Assembly: GCA_027083715.1 (NCBI GenBank)
Contig: JALWNR010000245.1
Span: 1-5,298 of the forward strand
Origin: Bacteroidales bacterium
Lineage (GTDB): Bacteria > Bacteroidota > Bacteroidia > Bacteroidales > NBLH01
DNA length: 5,298 nt
Direction of reading: 5' to 3'
This document shows, in pieces, positions 1 to 5,298 of the stretch (within the stretch, counting starts at the first letter, position 1; every line of letters begins with the position of its first letter). The position numbers and the translations under genes were made by a program. Under the pieces are notes generated by a model. That model was given only the letters and a program-made list of their open reading frames with translations, ran no database searches and had not been told where the DNA came from.

Positions 1-1020
1 GTTCATAACGAAGACAAAATACTGGATAAAAAAATACAAAGTATTTTTAATTGTAATTATCCGCATCATCTGTACGAAATAATCATCGGCTCTGATGCTT
101 CAACCGACCAAACAAATGAAATTTTAAAAAAATACACAAATAAGTATCAAAATTTTTATTTTAAGATATTTAATCGGCGAAGTGGAAAAATCAAGATAAT
201 CAATAAACTAACTCAAAGTGCAAAAGCAGAAATTATCATTTTTACGGATGCCGATATAATTTTTAGCGAAAACACACTTTATGAACTGATAAAATATTTT
301 AAAGAAAAAAAAATCGGTTTGGTGGACAGTAAGCTGCAAAAACAACATACTACAAAACAAGGAATCGCTATACAAGAAAGTTTTTACATTAACTTTGAGT
401 TATCCGTAAAACAAAAAGAAGGTATTATTGGCGGAGTAATGATGGGACCCTTTGGAGCTGCATATGCAATCAGGAAAAAACTGTTTGAACCTGTTCCCGA
501 GAACTTTTTAGTGGACGATTTTTATATTAATATGAAAATTTTACAGAAAGGATTTTGGAGTATAAATAATCCGAAAGCTATTGCTTTTGATAATGGAACG
601 GATGAAATACAAGCAGAGTTTAAAAGAAAAATACGTATTTCAGCAGGAAACTTTCAAAACCTGAAAAAATTTTCAGGATTACTTTTTTCAAAAAACATTT
701 TATTGGCATTTTGTTTTTTTTCACATAAGGTTTTGCGGTGGCTCACTCCAATTTTTATTATTTTATTGATAATTAATACAATAATGCTTTATAAAGTATC
801 TGTTTTTTATCAAACATTTACAATTTTACTGTTTTTTAGCTTATTCGTTCCATTTATTGACCATTTTTTGCGAAAAAACGGATTTCATATTATACTTTTG
901 CGTTTTATTTCGCATTACTATTACATGAATTTAGGCTTATTTTTAGGCTTATTAAAATATATAAAAGGAGTTAAATCAAATGTCTGGGAACCAACCAAAA
1001 GAAGAAATAAAGCTCAATAG
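1..1020 (+). CDS. Family 2 glycosyltransferase, membrane-anchored, 5' end missing
   Basis: The frame is open from base 1 to the TAG at 1018-1020, giving 339 residues. The true start lies outside the window, and roughly 40 N-terminal residues seem missing compared with relatives. Seen (numbering from base 1): VHNED at 1-5, GSDASTD at 30-36, the metal-binding DxD-like TDAD at 82-85, GAAYAIRK before the acidic VDD at 171-173 (likely catalytic base region), and [13 protein letters not shown] at 209-221. The last corresponds to the RxxRxxxGxxQxL block of EpsE/poly-GlcNAc-synthase-like GT2 enzymes. Hydrophobic stretches at about 227-239, 247-263, 268-286 and 297-318 suggest C-terminal membrane helices, and the tail [13 protein letters not shown] fits the family. 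From family knowledge it should transfer a sugar from a nucleotide sugar to an envelope glycan or lipid acceptor on the cytoplasmic face; donor and acceptor cannot be read from sequence. A TTG at 319 is not a credible start because conserved GT-A sequence precedes it. The 3' end overlaps ribBA by 41 nt. Confidence 0.9.
   Translation, partial: VHNEDKILDKKIQSIFNCNYPHHLYEIIIGSDASTDQTNEILKKYTNKYQNFYFKIFNRRSGKIKIINKLTQSAKAEIIIFTDADIIFSENTLYELIKYFKEKKIGLVDSKLQKQHTTKQGIAIQESFYINFELSVKQKEGIIGGVMMGPFGAAYAIRKKLFEPVPENFLVDDFYINMKILQKGFWSINNPKAIAFDNGTDEIQAEFKRKIRISAGNFQNLKKFSGLLFSKNILLAFCFFSHKVLRWLTPIFIILLIINTIMLYKVSVFYQTFTILLFFSLFVPFIDHFLRKNGFHIILLRFISHYYYMNLGLFLGLLKYIKGVKSNVWEPTKRRNKAQ
963..970 (+). 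promoter_or_regulatory. Strong Shine-Dalgarno sequence for ribBA
   Basis: AAAAGGAG lies 9 nt before the ATG at 980, inside the coding sequence of the upstream glycosyltransferase. It supports the 980 start. It stands out because the other starts in this window (2377, 3293, 4171) have only A-rich leaders, as is usual in Bacteroidota. It probably allows reinitiation or independent initiation within the overlap. Confidence 0.7.
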
Positions 1021-2221
1021 CATCAAAGAAGCAATTGAAGATTTTCGTCAGGGAAAAATTATTATTGTAGTTGATGATGAAGACCGTGAAAACGAAGGTG
1101 ATTTTATTACCGCTGCCGAACTAATTACTCCCGAAAAAGTTAATTTTATGGCTACTCACGGGCGCGGATTAATTTGTGCATCTATCCCTGAGCAACGATG
1201 TGCCGAATTAAACTTGCAGTTAATGGTCGGGAAAAACACCTCTCTGCACGAAACGCCTTTCACGGTGTCGGTCGATTTAATCGGGCACGGATGTACCACA
1301 GGTATTTCTGCCTACGACCGTGCCATGACCATCAAAGCATTGGTTGATGATGATACAAAACCCGAAGATTTGGCACGTCCGGGACATATTTTCCCTTTAA
1401 AAGCAAAAAACAGAGGTACATTGCGCCGTACCGGACACACTGAAGCCGCTATTGACCTTGCACGTTTGGCTGGTTTGAAACCCGGAGGCGCTTTGGTTGA
1501 AATTATGAACGAAGACGGTACTATGGCACGCCTGCCGGATTTAATAAAAATTGCCAAAAAATTTGACCTGAAAATTATCTCAATAGCCGATTTAATTGCT
1601 TATCGCTTGCAGTTTGAAAAATTGGTTGAAAAAGGAGTTACCGTAAATCTTCCTACGGAATACGGTAATTTTAAGCTGATTCCTTTTCGTCAAAAATCAA
1701 ATGGATTGGAGCATGTTGCTTTAATTAAAGGCGAGTTTTCCGAGGATGAACCTGTTTTGGTACGTGTACATTCGTCCTGTGTAACCGGCGATATTTTTGG
1801 CTCAAAACGATGCGATTGCGGACAACAACTGCACGAAGCCATGTTGAAAATTGAAAAAGAAGGTAAGGGTGCACTCATTTACATGAATCAGGAAGGGCGC
1901 GGTATTGGCTTATTTAATAAAATAAAAGCCTATAAATTACAGGAAGAGGGTATGGACACCGTAGAAGCCAACCTTGAACTGGGTTTTGAAGACGATGAAC
2001 GTGATTACGGTGTAGGAGCACAAATTATCCGTGAACTCGGTATTCGCAAATTACGCCTGATGACCAACAATCCTGTTAAGCGCGTAGGATTGGAAGGTTA
2101 TGGACTGGAAATCATAGAAAATGTTCCTTTGGAAATTGAACCCAATGAGCATAATCAGTTTTACATGAAAACAAAAAAACTGCGTATGGGACATGATTTT
2201 CAATTATTCAGATATGAATAA
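980..2221 (+). CDS. ribBA: Bifunctional 3,4-dihydroxy-2-butanone-4-phosphate synthase / GTP cyclohydrolase II
   Basis: A 413-residue cytoplasmic enzyme of normal length for the fusion. The N-terminal RibB domain (about 13-210) converts ribulose 5-phosphate to dihydroxybutanone phosphate plus formate. The C-terminal RibA domain (about 215-410) opens GTP to the diaminopyrimidine precursor. Together they supply both branches of riboflavin (FMN/FAD) synthesis. RibB signatures: DRENEGD (35-41), HGRGLIC (60-66), [10 protein letters not shown] (106-115), RPGHIFPL (133-140), and catalytic-type H153 in RRTGHTEA and E174. RibA signatures: the zinc ligands C267, C278 and C280 ([17 protein letters not shown]), NQEGRGIGL (303-311), [10 protein letters not shown] (339-348) and MTNNPVKR (361-368). 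All expected key residues are present, so both activities are probably intact. The ATG at 980 is preferred: it has a strong SD, and no other start codon lies between it and the conserved IKEAIEDF. I see no FMN riboswitch-like sequence upstream; expression is probably coupled to the overlapping glycosyltransferase gene. Confidence 0.97.
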   Translation: MSGNQPKEEIKLNSIKEAIEDFRQGKIIIVVDDEDRENEGDFITAAELITPEKVNFMATHGRGLICASIPEQRCAELNLQLMVGKNTSLHETPFTVSVDLIGHGCTTGISAYDRAMTIKALVDDDTKPEDLARPGHIFPLKAKNRGTLRRTGHTEAAIDLARLAGLKPGGALVEIMNEDGTMARLPDLIKIAKKFDLKIISIADLIAYRLQFEKLVEKGVTVNLPTEYGNFKLIPFRQKSNGLEHVALIKGEFSEDEPVLVRVHSSCVTGDIFGSKRCDCGQQLHEAMLKIEKEGKGALIYMNQEGRGIGLFNKIKAYKLQEEGMDTVEANLELGFEDDERDYGVGAQIIRELGIRKLRLMTNNPVKRVGLEGYGLEIIENVPLEIEPNEHNQFYMKTKKLRMGHDFQLFRYE

Positions 2222-2284
2222 GAACATAATAAATTAAGGCTAAAACCGTTTTTATTGAAACAAAAACAAAAAGCTATGAAACAA

Positions 2285-2337
2285 GCATGATTAAAATAAT
2301 TATTAAACACACAAAATAATGATTATTTTCATCATGC
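2285..2337. repeat. Long imperfect inverted repeat (hairpin) downstream of ribBA
   Basis: Arms 2285-2305 and 2317-2337 pair over 21 positions around an 11-nt A/C-rich loop (2306-2316). There is one mismatch (T2292/C2330) and one possible G-U pair (T2301/G2321). The outer end GCATGAT/ATCATGC is perfect. It starts 63 nt after the ribBA stop and ends 39 nt before the next start. It may act as a transcription terminator or mRNA 3'-end stabiliser for the upstream operon, but no T-tract follows (GGTTCC follows instead), so it is not a classic intrinsic terminator. A dispersed palindromic repeat or small mobile remnant is the alternative. No other copy is visible in this window. Confidence 0.6.
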
Positions 2338-2376
2338 GGTTCCATGTGGCAACTGAAAATAGTAAAAAATAAACAC

Positions 2377-2682
2377 ATGAAAAAAATTGTTCTTATTGTA
2401 GGATTTATAACTGCATCTTTGCTCTTTTCGTTAAATACAACAGCACAAGTTGTTGATAAAATACCCAAAACACCACACGAAAAAGTAGAACGTCCACCAA
2501 AACCTGAAAAAGGTAACTGGCAATGGGTGCCCGGACATTGGGAATGGAAAAGCCAAAGTAAAGTTTACGAATGGAAAAAACCACGCTGGCGAAAAGTGCC
2601 CAAAGGTAAAAGCAAGTGGCACAAAGGATACTGGAAAAAAGTGAAAAAAGGATGGCGTTGGGAAGAAGGATATTGGGTATAA
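2377..2682 (+). CDS. Small secreted Trp/Lys-rich protein with three WXXGXW repeats
   Basis: 101 residues from the ATG at 2377. The N-terminus MKKIVLIVGFITASLLFS is a typical Sec signal peptide, with likely cleavage after TTA at 21-23, giving a mature chain of about 78 residues starting at Q24. There is no cysteine, so it is not a lipoprotein. A short Pro-rich linker (30-43) precedes three exact WXXGXW motifs: WVPGHW (50-55), WHKGYW (81-86) and WEEGYW (95-100). The last sits at the extreme C-terminus. The mature part has 11 Trp and 18 Lys with a net charge of about +14, unusually basic. WXXGXW/YXWGXW repeat proteins (the Pfam family I recall as PF12779, including 'BcpO-related' proteins) are exported proteins of unknown function. 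Periplasmic or surface location is inferred; binding to an anionic glycan, nucleic acid or membrane is only a guess from charge. An in-frame ATG at 2344 would add 11 residues before the signal peptide and is less likely. The start region is A-rich without an SD. Confidence 0.87.
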   Translation: MKKIVLIVGFITASLLFSLNTTAQVVDKIPKTPHEKVERPPKPEKGNWQWVPGHWEWKSQSKVYEWKKPRWRKVPKGKSKWHKGYWKKVKKGWRWEEGYWV

Positions 2683-2845
2683 AAATAAAAAATACAAGTT
2701 GATTAGTCCTAAATAACCGTTACACAAAAAAGAAGTGTAATGAAAAAACAAGCTAAAAGAGTTTATACCAAGCACACCTAAAATTATAAATTGTAAAAAA
2801 GATTGAACAAGCTCGTTTAAATACGATCTCAGCACAAAGGAAGTA

Positions 2846-2864
2846 TGGAATAAATCTTATTCCA
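2846..2864. repeat. Short perfect hairpin (8-bp stem, 3-nt loop)
   Basis: TGGAATAA (2846-2853) pairs perfectly with TTATTCCA (2857-2864) around an ATC loop. No T-run follows directly, so it is a poor intrinsic terminator. It lies inside a startless coding-like stretch (2790-2885), so the symmetry could be incidental. Confidence 0.4.
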
Positions 2865-2904
2865 CGTATTGGTAATTTTATAATTTGAATGTTGTGTATT
2901 GATT

Positions 2905-2918
2905 ATTGAATATTCAAT
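2905..2918. repeat. 14-nt perfect palindrome ATTGAATATTCAAT
   Basis: A perfectly self-complementary AT-rich 14-mer within a low-complexity stretch. It could be an operator-type site for a dimeric regulator, but its AT-richness in an AT-rich gap makes chance a real alternative. Confidence 0.3.
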
Positions 2919-3124
2919 TGTTTATTGGTATATTGGAAATATAAATGCTTAATAGAGGTTTTATATAAATTGTAAGTCCGGAAAGCCCGTAGCCACCCAA
3001 ATAGATAAAACTGAAATTAACCCGCACTATTCATCGGTTTTTGTTGACTTTTTCCCACTAAGCTGATTAACTGATAATAACAAGCAATAGAGTTAAGAAA
3101 TACAATACTCAAATCTAGATGCCT

Positions 3125-3189
3125 TACTTTTATCTTTGCGTATTCCAATGAATCGGAACAGGCTTTGTATCTGCGCAAAGCTAAAAGTA
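3125..3189. repeat. 16-bp inverted repeat with inward-facing TAnnTTTG boxes
   Basis: Left arm TACTTTTATCTTTGCG (3125-3140) and right arm CGCAAAGCTAAAAGTA (3174-3189) are reverse complements except for one position (T3133/C3181), with a 33-nt spacer. The left arm carries TATCTTTG on the + strand, and the right arm carries TAGCTTTG on the - strand. Both match the Bacteroidota -7 promoter consensus TAnnTTTG and face each other. The symmetry is seen directly; its role as an operator, RNA stem or remnant element is unknown. Confidence 0.6.
3131..3138 (+). promoter_or_regulatory. Candidate Bacteroidota -7 promoter box
   Basis: TATCTTTG is an exact match to TAnnTTTG and is followed by CG, a common context in this phylum. 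No convincing -33 TTTG lies 19-21 nt upstream. If used, transcription would begin near 3144-3146, about 148 nt before the DUF3592-like gene, making it the best candidate promoter for that gene. Confidence 0.45.
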
Positions 3190-3192
3190 TGA
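3148..3192 (+). other. Possible 14-codon leader peptide with two Cys codons
   Basis: ATG at 3148 to TGA at 3190-3192 encodes MNRNRLCICAKLKV. It starts a few bases after the start site predicted from the 3131-3138 box and ends at the right arm of the inverted repeat. Position, size, the Cys-Ile-Cys codons (TGT ATC TGC) and the downstream T-tract hairpin resemble an attenuator leader peptide. No SD is present, and another frame here is also open (3081-3227), so translation is not established. Confidence 0.25.
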
Positions 3193-3203
3193 ACGGCGAA
3201 GCC

Positions 3204-3240
3204 CTTACCGAAGGTAATAATGTGGGGTAAGTGTTTTTTT
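3204..3240 (+). terminator. Possible intrinsic terminator or attenuator with alternative stem
   Basis: CTTACC (3204-3209) can pair with GGTAAG (3226-3231), followed after TG by seven T residues (3234-3240). The same TTACC (3205-3209) can instead form a compact hairpin with GGTAA (3213-3217) around a GAA triloop, so the two folds exclude each other. The stem is short (6 bp) with a 16-nt loop, making it a weak terminator. The structure ends 52 nt before the DUF3592-like start, where termination would control that gene. Confidence 0.3.
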
Positions 3241-3292
3241 ATTTTGCTAAAAGGTGTTATTTTTACAGGATAACCAATAAAAGAATGCTATT

Positions 3293-4096
3293 ATGAAAGA
3301 AATCAGGCGTATTCCAGATTTTAGAAGAGATATAAGTGGCAGGAAAAAAAGAAATATTCCTGTGAGTGCGATTTTTAAAATCTGGTTTTCGGATGTTTTA
3401 ACTATTATCGGATTGTTTTTCTTTGCGTTTGGGGCTGTTTTTGTGTTGATATTTTTTCCTTTTCAGTCAATATTTAGTGAGAATGCGACAGAAAAAGACC
3501 CTGCTGTGGAAGGAAAAATCAGTTTGGTGCGGGGGACAAATGCCTCGGTAAACGAAGAACAGGTGTATAAATATATCTATACATATAGTGCTCCGGATGG
3601 TGGTGATTATGAGGGTGTTGGTTATGCTACAGGTGAGGTGTTTGATGAGGGGGATGATGTGGTTGTTTATTATCGACAGAGTAATCCGCAAATATCAATG
3701 GTTGAGGGATTAAGGAAAAGTGAATTTGGTGGTGGAGTAGGGATGATTGTGCTGATTTTTCCGGCAATCGGTTTGTTAATGTTGTTTTTTGGAACCCGAA
3801 AAACAATACGAAGTATCGGAGTACTCAGGGTAGGGGAACTTGCCAAAGGAAAATTGGTGAATAAAGAAGCAACCAATACTTCTATTAATGAGCAAACGGT
3901 TTATAAGATGACTTTTGAATTTACCGCAAAAGATGGTAAAGTATATCGGGCACTTGCTAAAACGCATAAAACTTATAATCTGGAAGATGACGAAGAAGAA
4001 CAATTGTTTTACGACCCGTATAATCCGGAAAACGCTGTATTGTTGGATATTTTGCCTCCTGCGGTGAAAAAATATCTGTTAAAGCAAACGTTATAA
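3293..4096 (+). CDS. Two-TM membrane protein with duplicated DUF3592-like domain
   Basis: 267 residues. A basic N-terminus (RRDISGRKKR, 11-20) is followed by TM1 (about 34-57), a soluble beta-rich domain (about 70-140), TM2 (about 148-167), a basic TRKTIRS stretch and a second soluble domain (about 180-255). The two domains are visibly homologous at an offset of 112 residues: TNASVNEEQVYK (82-93) against TNTSINEQTVYK (194-205), both followed by a DG turn (102-103, 214-215) and ending in VYYRQSNP (125-132) against LFYDPYNP (238-245). The pattern of an extended Y/F-rich strand, DG, then YYxPxNP is that of DUF3592 (PF12158), a family of unknown function. The positive-inside rule puts the N-terminus and second domain in the cytoplasm and the first domain in the periplasm. 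The ATG at 3293 has an A-rich leader without an SD. Function unknown; a role in envelope sensing or assembly would be a guess. Gene reality is well supported by composition and the duplication. Confidence 0.88.
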   Translation: MKEIRRIPDFRRDISGRKKRNIPVSAIFKIWFSDVLTIIGLFFFAFGAVFVLIFFPFQSIFSENATEKDPAVEGKISLVRGTNASVNEEQVYKYIYTYSAPDGGDYEGVGYATGEVFDEGDDVVVYYRQSNPQISMVEGLRKSEFGGGVGMIVLIFPAIGLLMLFFGTRKTIRSIGVLRVGELAKGKLVNKEATNTSINEQTVYKMTFEFTAKDGKVYRALAKTHKTYNLEDDEEEQLFYDPYNPENAVLLDILPPAVKKYLLKQTL

Positions 4097-4108
4097 GTGA
4101 TTAATTTA

Positions 4109-4116
4109 TACTTTCG
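4109..4116 (+). promoter_or_regulatory. Weak candidate -7 box upstream of the ClC gene
   Basis: TACTTTCG differs from TAnnTTTG at one position and is followed by C. It lies 54 nt before the ATG at 4171, in the short gap where a promoter for the ClC gene would be expected. No clear -33 TTTG is seen, and read-through from the upstream gene is equally possible. Confidence 0.25.
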
Positions 4117-4123
4117 CAGCTTG

Positions 4124-4151
4124 GTATTATTTTTTTTAATTTAGATAATAC
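4124..4151. terminator. AT-rich inverted repeat between the DUF3592-like and ClC genes
   Basis: GTATTAT (4124-4130) pairs perfectly with ATAATAC (4145-4151) around a 14-nt T/A-rich loop. A short T-run follows at 4159-4163. The stem has only one GC pair, so as a terminator it would be weak; it could equally be a 5'-UTR stem of the ClC transcript. Confidence 0.25.
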
Positions 4152-4170
4152 TTGACAATTTTTAAAACCC

Positions 4171-5298
4171 ATGAGCCGAAAGTCTTTATTGAAAAAATTT
4201 CTTGTTTGGCGTATTAAAAATGTGCCTATACAGACTTATTTAATGGTGTTAAGTTTAATAACCGGTATTGCTGCCGGATTTGGCGCCGTTATTATCTATA
4301 ATTTGGTTCATTTTATTAGAGATTTACTTCATACCGGAATATCAAGAGATTATTTTAACTATTTGTATCTGATTTATCCTGTGATTGGAATATCGCTGGC
4401 TGTGCTGTTTATGCGATATATACTGAAGCAAAAAGTAGGGCACGGTATTCCTAGTGTATTGTATGCCATATCGAAAGATCATGGAAATATGAAACCACAC
4501 AATATGTTTTCATCTATAATTACCAGTGCGTTGACAGTTGGTTTTGGCGGTTCGGTGGGCTTGGAAGGTCCTACGGTGGCAACGGGTGGTGCTATTGGTG
4601 CTAATCTTGCTAGGGTTTTACGTCTTACCTACAAACACCGAATTTTGCTTTTGGGAGCTGCTTCGGCAGGTGCTATGGCAGCTATTTTTAAAGCTCCGGT
4701 GGCTGCCATTGTTTTTGTTTTTGAAGTAATAATGATCGATTTAACAACCATGTCGATTATTCCGATTATCATTGCAGCAGCTTCAGGTGCTTTGATTTCA
4801 TATGCTTTTTTGGGTATGGATGTTATTTATCCAATGCAAAATTTGGGTAGTTTTGAATTTGCCGATTTACCTTTTTATATATTGTTGGGGGTATTAACAG
4901 GCTTGCTTTCGGTATATTTTACCGAAGTATATATGGCTATTGGTAATTTTTTTGAAAAAATAAATAAGCCTTGGAAAAAATTATTGATTGGAGGGATAAT
5001 TTTAGGTGTACTGATTTTATTTTTTCCTTCACTGTATGGTGATGGGTATGAATCTATAAATATGGCTCTTCATGGCAAAATTGATTTTTTATTTGATAAT
5101 AGTTTTTTTAAAATTTTTGAAGATCGCTTTATTGTTGCCTTGATACTTTTATTTATTATAACCCTCTTGAAAGTAGTTGCTACATCAGTTACATTTGGCA
5201 GTGGAGGCATTGGTGGTATTTTTGCTCCCACTTTATTTATGGGCTCAGGGATTGGTTTACTGTATGCATCGGTACTGAAATATATTGGTATAAGAGAG
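4171..5298 (+). CDS. ClC-family chloride channel/transporter, 3' end missing
   Basis: The frame is open from the ATG at 4171 to the window edge, 376 residues. ClC proteins form homodimers in the inner membrane with a separate anion pore in each subunit. The three selectivity-filter segments are present: GHGIP (90-94, GSGIP in E. coli ClcA), GLEGPTV (130-136, GREGPTV with gating Glu148, here E132) and GIFAPTL (349-355, GIFAP). The helix after FKAP (173-176) reads IVFVFEVIM (180-188). Against ClcA ILFIIEEMR, E185 matches Glu202, while Val186 sits at proton-pathway Glu203. Val at that site is typical of ClC channels rather than 2Cl-/H+ exchangers. GHGIP rather than GSGIP replaces Ser107 by His, as in many bacterial ClCs I recall having C-terminal CBS domains; the part that would hold the third-filter Tyr and any CBS domains is beyond the window. 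The start has no SD but lies at a sensible distance before TM1 (about 24-46), after a basic cytoplasmic N-terminus. Fluoride-specific (CLC-F) identity is unlikely given the canonical GxEGP and GIFAP motifs. Confidence 0.93.
   Translation, partial: MSRKSLLKKFLVWRIKNVPIQTYLMVLSLITGIAAGFGAVIIYNLVHFIRDLLHTGISRDYFNYLYLIYPVIGISLAVLFMRYILKQKVGHGIPSVLYAISKDHGNMKPHNMFSSIITSALTVGFGGSVGLEGPTVATGGAIGANLARVLRLTYKHRILLLGAASAGAMAAIFKAPVAAIVFVFEVIMIDLTTMSIIPIIIAAASGALISYAFLGMDVIYPMQNLGSFEFADLPFYILLGVLTGLLSVYFTEVYMAIGNFFEKINKPWKKLLIGGIILGVLILFFPSLYGDGYESINMALHGKIDFLFDNSFFKIFEDRFIVALILLFIITLLKVVATSVTFGSGGIGGIFAPTLFMGSGIGLLYASVLKYIGIRE

Larger units (their letters stand above)
2683..3292. other. 610-nt gap without a complete gene, containing palindromes and coding-like fragments
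   Basis: No start-to-stop reading frame with recognisable protein character spans this stretch on either strand. It is AT-rich up to about 2970, with somewhat richer patches at about 2974-3058 and 3138-3231. It holds a weak hairpin (TTACAC 2720-2725 with GTGTAA 2735-2740), an 8-bp hairpin at 2846-2864, a 14-nt palindrome at 2905-2918, an inverted repeat with promoter-like boxes at 3125-3189, and a T-tract hairpin at 3204-3240. Two startless open stretches (2790-2885 and 3081-3227) translate into plausible peptide sequence and could be decayed gene ends. This suggests a site of past rearrangement combined with the regulatory leader of the downstream gene. Confidence 0.55.

Noticed and set aside
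900..979. FMN riboswitch upstream of ribBA
   Set aside because: The upstream bases are coding sequence of the glycosyltransferase and show none of the conserved RFN-element blocks.
319..1020. TTG at 319 as the start of the glycosyltransferase
   Set aside because: The same frame is open back to base 1 and includes the NED, GSDASTD and DAD motifs of the GT-A fold, so the gene begins before the window.
1312..1878. Minus-strand reading frames inside ribBA
   Set aside because: They lie antisense to conserved RibB and RibA motifs and show no protein character of their own.
2242..2252. AAAACCGTTTT as the ribBA terminator
   Set aside because: The symmetry is only 4-5 weak base pairs without a real loop; the hairpin at 2285-2337 is a far better candidate.
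2344..2376. Upstream ATG at 2344 for the WXXGXW protein
   Set aside because: It would place 11 extra residues before a textbook signal peptide that starts with MKK at 2377.
2431..2835. Minus-strand reading frame of 134 codons
   Set aside because: Its Phe/Pro-rich sequence is the complement of Lys and Trp codons of the + strand gene. It looks like an antisense shadow with no family signature.
2683..3292. CRISPR array or tRNA gene in the long gap
   Set aside because: There are no regularly spaced direct repeats, and I found no tRNA-like T-arm or acceptor pairing.
3467..4003. Three minus-strand reading frames inside the DUF3592-like gene
   Set aside because: They overlap one another and a well-supported + strand gene, and none shows recognisable motifs.
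4152..4157. TTGACA as a sigma70-type -35 box
   Set aside because: It lies only 13 nt before the ClC ATG with no room for a -10 box and start site, and Bacteroidota primary promoters do not use this consensus.
4538..4729. Second + strand frame of 63 codons inside the ClC gene
   Set aside because: It is out of frame with conserved ClC filter motifs, so it is an out-of-frame shadow.

Overview
The window looks like chromosomal DNA from a Bacteroidota (Bacteroidetes) bacterium, most likely a Bacteroidales-like lineage. The evidence is the AT-rich, A-rich start regions that mostly lack Shine-Dalgarno sequences, a fused RibBA whose sequence style is typical of that phylum (for example [11 protein letters not shown]), promoter-like TAnnTTTG boxes, and WXXGXW-repeat and DUF3592-like proteins. 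The genus cannot be fixed from this sequence. All five supported genes lie on the + strand, and the first and last are cut by the window edges.

Layout. Positions 1-1020 hold the 3' part of a membrane-anchored family 2 glycosyltransferase. Its last 41 nt overlap ribBA (980-2221), the bifunctional enzyme of the first committed steps of riboflavin synthesis. ribBA has an unusually clear Shine-Dalgarno sequence inside the glycosyltransferase gene, so the two are probably co-transcribed. A strong imperfect hairpin (2285-2337) follows in the gap, then a small secreted Trp/Lys-rich protein with three WXXGXW repeats (2377-2682). A gap of about 610 nt (2683-3292) has no complete gene. It holds palindromes, coding-like fragments, a 16-bp inverted repeat whose arms each carry a TAnnTTTG box, a 14-codon mini-ORF with two Cys codons, and a T-tract hairpin with a competing alternative stem. 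Next is a two-TM protein with a duplicated DUF3592-like domain (3293-4096), then a short AT-rich gap and the first 376 codons of a ClC-family chloride channel/transporter (4171 to the edge).

How the genes fit together. Only the glycosyltransferase-ribBA pair shows direct evidence of coupling, by overlap, and the two functions are not obviously related. The other genes concern the cell envelope (secreted repeat protein, membrane protein, anion channel) but share no evident pathway. No complete new system is evident. The points most worth following are the attenuator-like arrangement upstream of the DUF3592-like gene, that protein's duplicated domain lying on both sides of a membrane helix, and a ClC that keeps the gating glutamate but has Val at the internal proton-glutamate position.
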